From contig OZ005697.1 of the NCBI GenBank assembly GCA_963930775.1, positions 3,038,001 to 3,102,000 on the forward strand: a stretch of 64,000 nt of DNA. Direction: 5' to 3'. Made by a program: the position numbers and the translations under genes. The notes beneath the pieces were generated by a model. It worked only from the letters and a program-made list of their open reading frames with translations. It was not told where the DNA came from and made no database searches. Positions 12,125 to 23,098 of this stretch are shown piece after piece. The first letter of the stretch is position 1. Each line of letters starts with the position of its first letter. The stretch comes from Cliona cf. orientalis. Taxonomy: Eukaryota; Porifera; Demospongiae; Clionaida; Clionaidae.

Positions 12125-14006
12125 CTGTATATCTTATTATCTAAGTATTATAACAACTTGACTTGAAACTCTCTCAGTTTATGTAGCTATTCATTTCTCT
12201 CTGCCTCTGACAGTGTACTGTAGCTTCATTAACCCCCCCCCCCCCTGCCAAACACATGCAGGCTCTCATTGTTTCTGATGCCTACAAGCAGACCATGTGG
12301 ATTGACTGGATCTCCCCTCTCTATAAGAAGGTGATCATCCGTGGAGACTTCCAGTACCTGGGCCAGTACAAGTCTGCATTTCCACTCACACCATCACTCT
12401 TCCAGGAACTGGCAAGCAAGTACGTCTGTAAAACAAATTGTAGGATAACCTCCAAATTAAGTGTAGACAGGTTGCAGCACATAGTACTCTATGTAGGAAG
12501 TGCCCAAGGTAGATGGGTATATTTCATAGTATTCCAGGTGTAGGAGGTTGCCCAAAATTTAATTAAGGGTGGACTAATTGTAGCTCATAGCAGTCCAGGA
12601 TACTATATAGGAAGTTGAATGAATGTCCCACAAAACCATACATGGCTGCTAATGCACCTAAAAAAATGCATTCTTATTAGGGGATATAACCACCTATTTT
12701 TGTGGACTAAGCTGTACTGCATATAATATAGTACAGGCTGGCAAGCATGTATGGCTATGGTTAGAGGGGAAGAAATATGAGCCATCAGTATTAATATTCT
12801 GAAGCCATATCACTTGCAAGCTAGTGCACTCACAGTATGCCATATGCCACATGCATGCACGCATGTGGGAGTTAAAGAAAGGAGTTTAACTGGGTGATTT
12901 TGTTAACATGTTGCTCAGGGTTAGTACATGTGTTGGGTGGCTGAGTATCTTACCTCCCTACATTTATTTGTGTTTTGTAGTAGGCTATAGCTAAATTTTT
13001 ATTTTATTTCTTGTGGATTAGTTAGCCTCATTCCCAGGCTCTCCCCCTCCTCTTTATTTTATACGTGCGATTTTATTTACGCAAAATTATTTCTCTGCAC
13101 AATATATATTCTTTTTCACGTAAATAAAATCATGCGTATAAAATAAGGAGGAGGGGGAGAGCCTGGGAACAAGGCTATGGATTAGTGTCATTCTTAGCTA
13201 TTGTTATAGTAGTCTGAGTGACTGTAATAAAATTTCCCTGCCTATTTATGATAATGTTATGGGAGCACTAATGCGTTAACTAGCATGTGTGTGCAGTTGT
13301 GTCTTGTTATAAAGTAGATCATTAGGAGACATTTGTTTGTACCGAAGCCATTATCATTCTTGGCATGCCACATGCGTGTGCAAGATAAAAGAAGTGGGAT
13401 ACATGTTGTAGTACATTGTGGCCGTGTACCCTCTCGCCCTGCTTTATTTGATGTGTTTATACTGTGCTTTGCTGGTCAGTCATCCAGGGGAAGGGATAAA
13501 AGGCATTGGCGATGACAAAGTGCTTAATTCAATTAGGGTACACATCACAAAGGCTTTCAGCTTATCTAGTGAAATAACCAGGTGGCCTTTCCCTACGCCC
13601 TCTAGACCACTGAGCATAGTAATAATAATATATTATTATCTTCCCCTATTGGCTATGTTGTGGTCATGACCTCGTACACTTGAGTGTGCACTATAATAGC
13701 TACACACGTGCATGTACCCCTCAAGCCTGATACATGTACATAATACCACCCCCACTGGCAGCATACATCGTTTACTAGCAATATGTAGTGTGACCATACG
13801 CGTGATCTTGTGCTTTGCCCACTAGGTACACTCATGATCGTGAGAGATCTCCAGAAGCAGCCGGTAATATGAAGAAGGTGCTGACTCATCTCAAGAATCT
13901 GCCTCTCAAGAAGAGCATCACCCAGCAGCTAGGTATGAACGATTTGCTTCAGTCACTGTCTGCTACCCACAGTGAAGGCTTCCTAAATGACATTGCTAGG
14001 TTGTGA
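9209..14006 (+). CDS. SPG11: Spatacsin C-terminal region (SPG11 orthologue), 3' exons
   Basis: Seven exons join in frame: 9209-9351, 10197-10307, 11095-11269, 11622-11701, 11829-11975, 12262-12419 and 13826-14006 (TGA). All have AG/GT borders and compatible phases and encode about 331 residues. The product matches the Spatacsin_C region of SPG11 in order: [15 protein letters not shown], then [14 protein letters not shown], the [15 protein letters not shown] block with LKFKMFREL, the [18 protein letters not shown] helix, [13 protein letters not shown], then [14 protein letters not shown] and the terminal KYTHDRE...DIARL. Spatacsin works with spastizin and AP-5 in lysosome reformation and endosomal traffic. 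Family members are about 2,400 residues, so most of the protein is missing here: it lies upstream of the window, across a very long intron, or is absent. An AATAAA lies at 14134. Family assignment is from remembered motifs. Confidence 0.85.
9391..9582. mobile_element. Probable MITE in SPG11 intron
   Basis: The left end CGGTGGAATCCTT and the right end AAAGGGTTCCACTG are roughly inverted. The interior has two copies of GTCCTGKTTAA...CCTCATTTCAGGGG about 105 bases apart. It resembles the GTGGAACC-ended element at 52925-53370. The target duplication is unclear. Confidence 0.45.
9645..10045. repeat. Hexanucleotide GGGAGA satellite in SPG11 intron
   Basis: The core from about 9700 to 9945 is an almost perfect tandem array of GGGAGA, roughly 40 units, with decayed purine-rich edges on both sides. 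All four long open frames across it are artefacts of the repeat. It lies in the intron between spatacsin exons 9209-9351 and 10197-10307. Confidence 0.95.
12028..12121. repeat. CT dinucleotide microsatellite
   Basis: About 45 uninterrupted CT units inside the SPG11 intron between exons 11829-11975 and 12262-12419. Poly-C follows just before the next exon. Confidence 0.95.
13022..13177. mobile_element. hAT-type foldback MITE, copy 2, in last SPG11 intron
   Basis: Arms of about 50 bases pair with few mismatches (core TTCCCAGGCTCTCCCCCTCC against its reverse complement at 13150-13169). Both sides carry the perfect 8-base duplication TGGATTAG (13014-13021, 13178-13185), diagnostic of hAT-like insertion. 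The terminal TAGCCTCATTCCCAGG matches the ends of the elements at 125 and 55326. Confidence 0.85.
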
Positions 14007-14133
14007 TTTGTATTGTAAAACACAACCAAACATTGCTATGTTCAATGTACAGGTATGCTTTATTAGAAACTTGTGGATAAATTGAATTTTACAATAATAA
14101 TTATGAGTTTGGTGTTGCATAATAATTCCACAA

Positions 14134-14139
14134 AATAAA
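14134..14139 (+). terminator. Polyadenylation signal for SPG11
   Basis: AATAAA lies about 130 bases after the spatacsin stop codon. The minus-strand gene ends at 14228, so the two genes are convergent with a gap of about 220 bases. Confidence 0.5.
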
Positions 14140-14227
14140 AATTAATGATGGTGAGTACTTGTGATTGCATGAGGTGCAGAGTGAGTACTGTGCCGTCTGT
14201 ATTATGATAATGTTGTGTATTTAAATT

Positions 14228-16200
14228 CTAAATGGTAAATTTCCAGAATGTTTGTCTGCTAACATTCTCCCCAAAGCGAACTTTAACAGTAATGTAATAA
14301 TTCTTGATCTCACAGCTGCAGCAGTTGTGTCTGAATAACCGATTACTTGTAGGTATTCGTACGATGTCAAGTCTCTTTATTAGCAGGTCGACTGCTACAC
14401 CAGAAGTAGAGTTTTGAATTTCGATTTGCACACCTAATTGCATTAGACAGCTACAGTTCGGACATTCCATTAGTCGCCTACTATAAATAGTGGCAGTGGT
14501 TTCTCTCGGAATCTGCTGACTATTGTTCGAGCTCATCTGTTGCGATAGCCGAATACTCCACACCACACCCACTCCACGGGAAGTAGCGACCTTTGTAACA
14601 GCACTGTCATCGTCCAGAGTGAAGTAGGCTGGACACTGTTGAATGCCCAACAAGGCATGGGTTTGCTTCTTCCGTGAAGATTGAGCTTCCTTGCGGGGTG
14701 ACTGTACATGTTGAACCTACATTACAATGGAAGTTGTTGGACACCATAACCCACAATACTTGCTGGGGGGGGGGGCAGTATGCAAGGTTACAAAGGACTT
14801 TTTGCTCATTTGGTTAATATGTGCATGCACCTATAGAAGTAATTAACAGTCACTGTTCTATCTCTTATTAATGCATGATCCCTGTTTGCAGGCATGCTAC
14901 AGACATACCTCCAAGGTATTCAGAGTTTGTCCTAAACATTGAGCAGTGCTTGCACTAAAATCTCTCTCTTGGCACTTTTTGGCTTCACAAAAAACCATAC
15001 TGACATCAGCCATTGCATAGGGGCCTGATGCACCCTGTGATTAGTGCATGTGTGTGTGAGAGAGTGTAAGCTTATGTTGTGTGCGTGTGTACTACAATGT
15101 GTAAGACATACCAGTGGTGTTTCTTGTTGAGGGGTTATGATACTGGAACTTGTATTTGAAGTGCATGTGGTACGCCGATCTAGAGTCTGGCATGTGCATA
15201 AAATTAATAATTATTGTCAATAATATTATACATGCATGCAAATAGCTATAATAGATAATTATATTATTGACATGTATGTTTGCACGCAGTTGATCGTGTC
15301 ATCATTTTAACTATGGCCCCATAGTAGTATAAGATGTCTAAGTATTCTAGTTGGCCATGGACTTGTGCTTGCAATTGTACATGCAGTCACTGCAGCACAG
15401 CTTACCATGTGCAGATTGCTCACTTTGTTTTCTATTTGGTTCAGCTGTTCTTCCAATGACATTAGCCTGGTCTCAATTCTTGCCAACACAGCATCAATTG
15501 AGAGGGAAATTTGACTAGTACTGTCTGCAGCGGCATTCCGTTGCAGAGCTTGACCTCGGGCCTGTGCAACATGGTACATGTACATGTACATACACGGAAT
15601 TTTTGCAACAATTATCGTAGTTATTCTGCCACACTAGCTATGGTTAGTATCAAGAGTAAATTTACTCTAAAGCTTGTTAGTATACAATAGCCAATAGTTA
15701 ATTTGCAATTGCATGCATAATAATGCAAACAAACCATTAGTAATTCATTTATAATTATCGACACTTACTGGCCATGGATATCGGTAGCATGGACGCAAAA
15801 GTGCACTAGGGTCGGGAGGCTGCGTATCTTCCACTGGTTGTGCATAAAAGCTTTGTTCACATTCTTTATCAGCTTCCTCCGAGTACCGTGAGTCATCCTG
15901 CATGCATAATATTATTTACATAATAGAATCGCGGCCACCGTACGCAATGCACGTACCAGCATAGAGTCGAATGGCATCAGTGGTCCAGAATTCAACACGC
16001 CATTGCAGTTGGTGTCTCTATAGTAATATAATTGCAACGATACAGTTTTCACATACTGGCATACGTATGCTGTAGCTACACAAAAGTTTTTTTTTTTTTT
16101 TCATCCTAGTCTACATGTACGTAGCCTCTTACGTTGCCATGCTGCGGTGAAGTTCAATATTAGTTTACGACCTCCAAATGATTCACTTTCAGCACAGAAG
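14228..16200 (-). CDS. Unrecognised five-exon gene with a coiled coil
   Basis: Five minus-strand exons join in frame with AG/GT borders: 16133-16200, 15957-16015, 15769-15897, 15424-15561 and 14228-14689 (stop TAG). They encode about 284 residues, with the 5' end unseen: no ATG in the first exon found, so at least one more exon lies above 16200. The middle exon (IDAVLARIETRLMSLEEQLN) is a clear amphipathic coiled coil. The last exon has cysteine pairs (ECPNCSC and RHNCCSCE) that could bind zinc, followed by a beta-rich tail. A proline/aspartate-rich linker precedes the coiled coil. I do not recognise the family. Phase agreement across four junctions argues that it is a real gene. Confidence 0.6.
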
Positions 16201-16331
16201 CTTAAATTTGTTTAACTAAAGCAATCCTCTCTCGATCAGTACTAAAGTAATGAGCATGAGGCCACGCCTACAACAATAATAATTAGTGCCGTGACACCCC
16301 ACTCCACTCCGCCCCCACACAGGATCTCTGC

Positions 16332-16637
16332 TCAATACAGGTAACTGGTAAGGATCGTCAAGTTAAAAACTCTAATGTACTTGAGGGAATTATGACACTG
16401 TGCTCTATACTGCAGAGTACTTTTTAGTTTGTCACTCTGGACTTCCTTTATCAACTTCAAAGTTCTACTACCTGATCTAGCATTCAGCATCTTGTACACT
16501 GGCCCAGAGTCTGCATGGGTGCCATACTGGACTGAGTCTTCCTGTTGTTTGTAGCAACTACGTAGGCTACTTCTATTCACCCATAGGAGGTGGTGTGATG
16601 TTTCTAGCCAGCCAATTAGACCTCTATCTCTCGTCAC
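16332..16637 (-). CDS. Hypothetical 101-residue frame
   Basis: An open minus-strand frame starts at ATG 16635-16637, with protein-like composition (SGSRTLKLIKEVQSDKL) and a TAT-rich end. It could be an upstream exon of the 14228-16200 gene or a lone chance frame. There is no family match and no clear donor. The rest of 16640-17079 shows nothing. Confidence 0.2.
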   Translation of the reverse strand: MTRDRGLIGWLETSHHLLWVNRSSLRSCYKQQEDSVQYGTHADSGPVYKMLNARSGSRTLKLIKEVQSDKLKSTLQYRAQCHNSLKYIRVFNLTILTSYLY

Positions 16638-17079
16638 TACAATAGTATAACCTATTCCTCAAGCCTAGGTGGAGCCAGGAATCTTGTATCCAGCTGCATG
16701 TCAGGCTGATGTCAAGAGAAGGACACTGTGCCAATCTAGTAGCGCAACGAATATTGACGACCATTTCCCAATATCAGTTTTTGCCGCATGTATGCATGCA
16801 TATCAGTGTCATGTGCACCTCACATAATCATAGAATCATATTATTATACAGATTCCAGGATCAACATAAAATAATACAAGCCAGGCACAGACTATAATAT
16901 CAGTTGCCACGGTATTGGTCAATTTCATTCAGAGCTAGCTACAAAATTAATATTATTTTTTAATTAGCTAAAAGTCACACTGTATATACATATGGTTAAA
17001 TTAAACAAAACTGGAATAATTCAATAGTCACAGTCACTATGCATGTGTTGGGTTTGGGTTCTTATCATCAAGTTCATAC

Positions 17080-18867
17080 TCAATTCCCTTTGTGAATGTG
17101 ATTACAACGGCCACCGATGTATGTCTCCACCACCTGAATAATACCAGTATCAAACTTCATGGGATCGACCTTGTATGGATTTGTGGACAGAATCACCAAA
17201 TCAGCATATTTCCCAACCTCCAAACTGCCAATTTCATTCTCCCTGAAAAGCTGATAAGCAGGACCGATAGTGTAGGCCTTGAGTGCTTCGTCGACTGAGA
17301 TGCCATACTGCTTCCCATACACCGTATGATCTGGATTACCAACTCCCTGCGAACGAGTGATGGGTACCTTCATATTGGCAAATGGCATGGGTGGGCCGGG
17401 AAAGAACGGATGATCTTGGTGGATGGAGATCTTGTCTGCACCAAGATACTTGATGGCGGTTGCTGTTGGAGCCCAGCGATCTGTCTGATCAGGTCCTAGG
17501 ATGTACTGAGCAAGGGTGTTGCCATAGAAGTAGAGGTGATACACAAACATGGACGTAGTCACACCAATCTCACGACACATTTGGAGCTGGTCTTCCGTGA
17601 CGAGCCCAGCGTGCTCAATTCGGTGTCTGCGATCGTCTTCGGCTTTGGTTAGTTGCTTGTAGGCGTTCAATCCTTGCTGTATAGCCCTTCCGCCCTGTGT
17701 GTGAATTGCTATCTGCTTTCCCTGATCATGGTAGTGCTTCATGCTTTGGAATAAATCTTCATCGCTCCAGTCGAGATGACCATTATTGGTGGGAGAAGGT
17801 GGAAACGAGAGCCTTTTGGTGAGATCGTTGTGCAGATATGGCTCGTTTATCGCAGCGGTACCGGCATGAGGAGAACCATCAGCCCAATACTTTACCCCTG
17901 CCAGCCACAACTTGCTGCTTTCAATGATGTGGGGTTCCGTTTTGCTCTCAACATTCATATAGAGGGCCAGTCGAATGGGGCAATCGATCATACCAGCTGT
18001 AGCACTGATGAATAGATCCTGGATCAATTCAGGTCGATAATCCATTTCTGTCACGGTCGTAAACCCGGTCATTGCATAATTTCTCCACTGGTCGTGTACT
18101 GCTTTGGCTCCTTCAATGAACATTCCGGCTGATTTTGGATATTAACTGACTACACTGGAAATGGTTGACTCTTCTAGCAACTGCCCTGTCAGTTTCCCAT
18201 CTGAGTCTTTCACATATGTTCCGCCTGGAGGATTTGGAGTGGCTTCGGTTATATTACAGACTTCAAAGGTCTTGTGGTTGACCCAGGCTGAGTGAGCAAT
18301 TTGTGCCAGAATCACGATTGGAACGTCCTTAGAAACGTTGTCATCGATGTAGTCGGCACTCAACTCCGGCAAATCTCGAATTAGCTCGATATCCCATCCT
18401 AGAAACATGCACCATTCACCTTGCTTTGCCTGCGATACTTTGGCTGAAATTATATCCTGCACTTCGGCTGCAGTGCGTAGATGGCGATCCCTGCTATATC
18501 CAGCAATGTCTGTGAACAAGAAATTGGCTATGGCCAGAAGTATAGCATGCTGGTGAGCTTCAATGAATCCAGGGAGAAGAGTCTTCCCATCAAGATTTAC
18601 AATCTCAGTGTAGCCTTTCTTGATTTTTGATTCGATGTCAGAGTATTTACCGACAGCAAGTATTTGTTCTCCTTTCACAGCTAGAGCTTCAACTTGTGGA
18701 TTCTTATCGTCCATCGTCAAGATATCACCACCCATGAAGACAATATCAGCTGGGCCATCTTCCATAAGTGGACGCAACTGCTCACGTTTGGAAGGCACAG
18801 ACTGTGACATACGAACTTGACGTCTGTCTCTGGATCCTGAGAGGCAACTCGAGAGATTTGAACCCAT
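17080..18867 (-). pseudogene. Amidohydrolase (YtcJ-like, Amidohydrolase_3), copy broken by one stop
   Basis: The frame runs from ATG 18865-18867 over 595 codons and is intact except for codon 242. There TAA (18142-18144) replaces the AAA lysine of the intact copy at 43962-45749. No frameshift is seen. The two copies differ at about 17 residues (for example Q/L30, V/F near 180, P/A near 500), roughly 97% identical, so the stop is either a very recent lesion, a polymorphism or a sequencing error. The metal ligand motifs AHQH, IHTQGG, RIEHAG and HQDHP are all still encoded. If real, the stop leaves a 241-residue fragment without most of the TIM barrel. The gene has no introns, like its twin. Confidence 0.8.
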
Positions 18868-19576
18868 GCTTTCAGAAGTAGTTAGCTACTATAGCTATAG
18901 CTAGTTGCTTGGTTTTTATGAGTGACCCTTTGAACCAAGGCTAAAATAGTTTGGATACCACTGGTGGAATCAGCCAGGTAATTTGATTAATAGTCAATTA
19001 CATTAGATTATTGGTCTAATTAGTTCAAGTTCACCATGGTGACACATTAGTAGGTTTCACCTCTATGGTTTCACTAGTGTTGACCTTTTCTACTAGCTAT
19101 AGCTATAGCTACTTCAGCAAGAGCCCTACACTCAACACAATGCAATACAAATGCACAATAGACCAATTGTGACTGGTACAAACCAGACATTCACACAAAA
19201 TTATTACCATATTATTAAACGCGCGACCTTTTACGTGATGGCCATTGCCTAGAACTAGTCTCGCTAGCCACACCCTTGCAAGACTAGCCTAGCACCAGCT
19301 ACCAGCCAGAGGATGTGGGTTGATCAATGAGTCACAGCTTCACATGTGAGATGCTACAAGATTGTGATCAGAGCTGATCACTGATTCAGTAGTAACCTTT
19401 CCAATTAACCCCACCAGCACAACCCTAAACCTACCCTCTACCTAATCCTAATCATTAGCTACCTGATCTGCATTGTGCATATTGCAAATCGTGCAGCAAC
19501 TATCACATGTTGCACTTAATTAAGCTATCACCTGCAAAGGATAGCTATCCCTCTCCTCATCACTTTATCACTTCTA

Positions 19577-19759
<183 letters not shown>

Positions 19760-20099
19760 TCATAGCCTTATTGAGATCACATCCCATCAGGGTGAATACA
19801 ATTGGGGATATACAAGTAGCTATAGCTATTATGTCGTGGTGTTTTTGATTAAGACAACAAGAACTCAAAGCACACAGATTGCAGACAAAGCAAGCTTTCA
19901 AGCTATTTTCATCACTTTGGTTCGCAGCCTTACGGCACATTGTGTATTTTCACCTTTTTAAATACATAATACAACAATACATAATAATGAGAAGGTCGAA
20001 TCCAGACTAGTATGTCTACCATAAAAACATGTCTAAATGGCTCTTTCAAGAAGATTCACATAAAGAAGAAAAGTAGCTAGTTCCACATGACATTGTATG

Positions 20100-20590
20100 C
20101 CGCAAGTAAAACTAGTGTAGTCTATATGCATAATAATATTATAGTACATCTGATTCATTGGACTACTACTACTGCTAGCAACCTGTGATGCTTTCACTCT
20201 CAAGGTAGCTATTTAGGCCTAGCTATGCTATTACTCGTGCAACTGACTGACTGTAGTCACCAGCCCCATGCCTTTATGCAATCTTGACTTTTGCAACCCC
20301 TGCATAGATGATCATTTTTTTTTATCACCACTAGTAATACCGGTACACTATGATTCGTAGCTAGTTATAATGTTTGCTATTATAAAGTAGCTAGTATGGT
20401 ATACATAATTGTATCATGTAGTATGACATATCCAGTATAGTGCTGAGAACTATTGCAAAGTGATGTAATGTTGAGGTTAATGCAGAATGCAGGAAGCCAA
20501 CCAAATGCAGTGAATCCTGGCTACAAAAAGCAGAGCAGTCACTTTGAATCAGTCTATTGCATCTGACCATTACAACTAGCCACTGATTCA
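20100..20590. other. Upstream region of the secreted-protein gene
   Basis: AT-rich, no exon recognised. It ends at the ATG at 20591, which is preceded by a modest context (GATTCAATG). Confidence 0.3.
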
Positions 20591-21353
20591 ATGATGTCTC
20601 TTGTTGCTCTCATTGCTGCTAGTTTGCTGTGTGTCTGGAGTCCAGCTGACACCTCAGCCCAGGGGGAAAACTCTTGCAGGGCATGCAACTGCCAATTTAA
20701 CAACATCAGGGTTCTAGACGGGATGATTGAATCCAAGATCAACAAATCCCTGGCCAATGATCCTGGTGAGATTATAGAACAACACATCACTAGCTATGAT
20801 ATTAAAGCATTAGATGTAACAATGAAATAGCTATATTATAGACATTGCATTATGAAATTATACACAATGTATATCAGTGTATATAATAATACCGTCATTG
20901 CTCTGTCTTTATTTTACAGTCATCAGGACCCTCGAGCTCTCTATTGATAATAGCAGAACTCTATTTCTTCATCGGCTTACTCCACAGCAGAATGTTCAGA
21001 CTATCACTTCAGTGTCCATCAGTAACCCAGCATTGAACAGGATCTCTTCAGACAACCTACTAGCATATCGACCCAACTACAATGATGATTATGCTGGAAA
21101 CAGCAATTTAGGTGTTATTTTCCTCAACTTAAATGGAATCTTTCCATGCGTGCCACCAGAAACACGAATTCCTTGTGGAGTTGTATCACTGGAAGAAGAT
21201 GCGTTCAGTGGTGGACAGGTATTTATTCAAGCAATTGATCGAGGAAATAATTTTCGCATCTTCAGCTCTTTACAGAACTTATATACTTACGGGATTGCTG
21301 TGCAGGGTTGTTCTCAACTGACACTTCATGCTGGCCCTCCTATGTTGAGAAAG
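20591..21353 (+). CDS. Secreted protein, first two exons, function unknown
   Basis: Exon 1 (20591-20765) begins MMSLVALIAASLLCVW, a textbook signal peptide, followed by a cysteine cluster CRACNCQ. The donor GTGAGA joins in phase 1 to exon 2 (20920-21353), which ends AGPPMLRK before GTATCA. Together they give about 203 residues. Exon 2 is beta-rich, with isolated cysteines (FPCVPPETRIPCG, QGCSQ) and no recognised domain. A candidate third exon near 21540 (encoding ETPPDEIQKGFPIDTSFSY) does not join in phase and runs into the transposase remnant, so the 3' end may have been destroyed or lies elsewhere. Secretion is inferred from the signal peptide only. Confidence 0.6.
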
Positions 21354-21592
21354 GTATCACTTGCCAGTTACCGCGACAGTATTGCGGCTAAGAGAATAGA
21401 ATGGAACATGAACGCAATTCTTATTTTTCATGATAGTAACGTGATACATTGCATAGATAATATTATTATTAATTTGTAATATCCCTTGGTTCAGTGCATT
21501 GACCTGTGATTTCATCCGTTGTGCCTTTGACTAATACAGGTATGAGACACCTCCTGATGAAATCCAGAAAGGTTTCCCCATTGACACTTCCT

Positions 21593-22192
21593 TCAGCTAC
21601 ATGTATGTATACACATCCTTAATCCCTCCAGTAGACAAGATATGGCAGAATAGCATTTCCCTCTGAGCTTTAGGGAGTAATCTTGGGGTGGTAGACTTCT
21701 AATACCATTTCGGAGGGCATTTCGCAAGTCACAACCAGTTTCATTGATCCATAAGAATATTGAGGTGTTAAACATAGTGATATCATACCAATATTCAGCC
21801 CGTTTAAGTTCTGAGCGTTGCAAAGCAATGTGCCTAATTACCTGGTGGGTCATTCCAATGCGATGCATGGTTTGGCAAATTGTTGATGTATCAATCCAGT
21901 GCAATGTCCTAATACAGTTCTTGCTGTAGCTCTTGTAGATAAATGCCAGGTTTTTAATTGCCAATGCTAAGTCTAGCAGTAACAATTTCTCATGCTCACA
22001 AAGCTCTCCCACCGGTCCATTTCTCTTGACAAAAGGTCTGATATCCCCTGTTGCTTGGTACCGTTGAGAATACCGATAAACTGAGCTGACACTGACACAC
22101 ATTAATTCAGCAATATCTTCAGCTGGCATGTGGTTGAAGGTATGCATCCAAACAATGCGCCACCGCAAATCGTCTGAGTATGGAAGCGGCAT
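21593..22192 (-). pseudogene. Tc1/mariner-superfamily transposase remnant (IS630-like)
   Basis: A 199-residue minus-strand frame starts MPLPYSDDLRWRIVW, the helix-turn-helix start of this transposase family, with a second HTH around VSVSSVYRYSQRY. The catalytic-core motif DETG reads INETG here, so the first aspartate of the triad present is lost. The frame then degenerates and stops about 120 residues short of the family length. It is a dead copy lying across the 3' side of the secreted-protein gene. Confidence 0.75.
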
Positions 22193-22204
22193 GATGCCCG
22201 ATTA

Positions 22205-22827
22205 CCGTGTTTATGCTAATAGAACGCATGATCCAATTACCGCAAGAAAATTCAATTCCAGGAATTGTTTGTATTCTATTAGAACGGAAGCGACTGTCTG
22301 TAATTATTTTCTATGAATCCAATTAGCGCAATAATGCTAAGGTGAGGCTATTGCGCATGCTCAAACCGCGTGCTGCACGGTTAAACCACACCTGCTTAGT
22401 ATTGAACCGCCTCTATATCTCGCTGTCTCTCGGACTCGTTGCTAGCTATAGTTAACCAAATCGCAAGTGTCGTTCGTCGTTCATGAGGGCACTAAAGTAC
22501 ATTCGGGACTGACCTTAGTTGGAACTGCACTAAGTCCAGCAGCCAGGGCCTCAGGCTGCGATCAGCACGATTCAGTGGCATCGCTAACCATGCGTCGCGG
22601 CTGTTAGGAGGCCTTTCTCGGGCTACCCTCGTGATGATCGGGGCCAGGGGCACAGGTACGATACCATCGATAGCCACTATTCGTCGTCGCTCAAAGCTAT
22701 GCTAATTATTGTTCTATTACAACGCAACATCTAATTAAGAAAATTCACTTCCTGGAATTGTTTTGACTCTAATTGTGCGCAAACCAGATTTGAAATTATT
22801 TTTTTGCTTGCGTTCTATTAAACACGG
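22205..22827. mobile_element. CCGTG-ended TIR element, TA duplication, abutting a promoter
   Basis: The left end CCGTGTTTATGCTAATAGAACGC and the right end GCGTTCTATTAAACACGG are inverted copies, each flanked by TA. A 13-base word AATTC-TTCC-GGAATTG also recurs inverted inside. The interior (22400-22690) is unusually GC/CpG-rich for this window. The element starts 13 bases from the transposase ATG and ends at the promoter of the Rho-Roc-death gene. Confidence 0.75.
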
Positions 22828-23098
22828 TATTCAAATTTGAATGTTACGCGTGCGCGTGCGGATAGTGCGCGCGCCGCGCGCACAGAAGGTCAAATCTGAT
22901 TGGTCAGTCCAAGTCAAACATCGCTGATTTATTTTTTTTTCGCAAGCGACCTGCAAAACACTGTATATAGACAGTCTGCGCGAAGGGATCATGCATTTTC
23001 TTATTCATTTGTAAGTAGATTCAGAGGACTCGGAGTCAGATAGCTATCCTATTAAATATTATATCTGATCATCTCGGTGATAACTGAATTTCGGAATC
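22828..23098 (+). promoter_or_regulatory. Probable promoter and 5'UTR of the Rho-Roc-death gene
   Basis: A CpG-dense patch (GCGTGCGCGTGCG, GCGCGCGCCGCGCGC) is followed by GATTGGTCAG, a reverse CCAAT box, and CTGTATATAGACAG, a TATA-like site about 130 bases before the ATG at 23099. High CpG is exceptional in this AT-rich window. The assignment is by composition and position only. Confidence 0.5.

Noticed and set aside
22492..22677. Minus-strand 61-residue frame in GC-rich DNA
   Set aside because: It lies inside a TIR element and its arginine/proline-rich composition follows from GC content.
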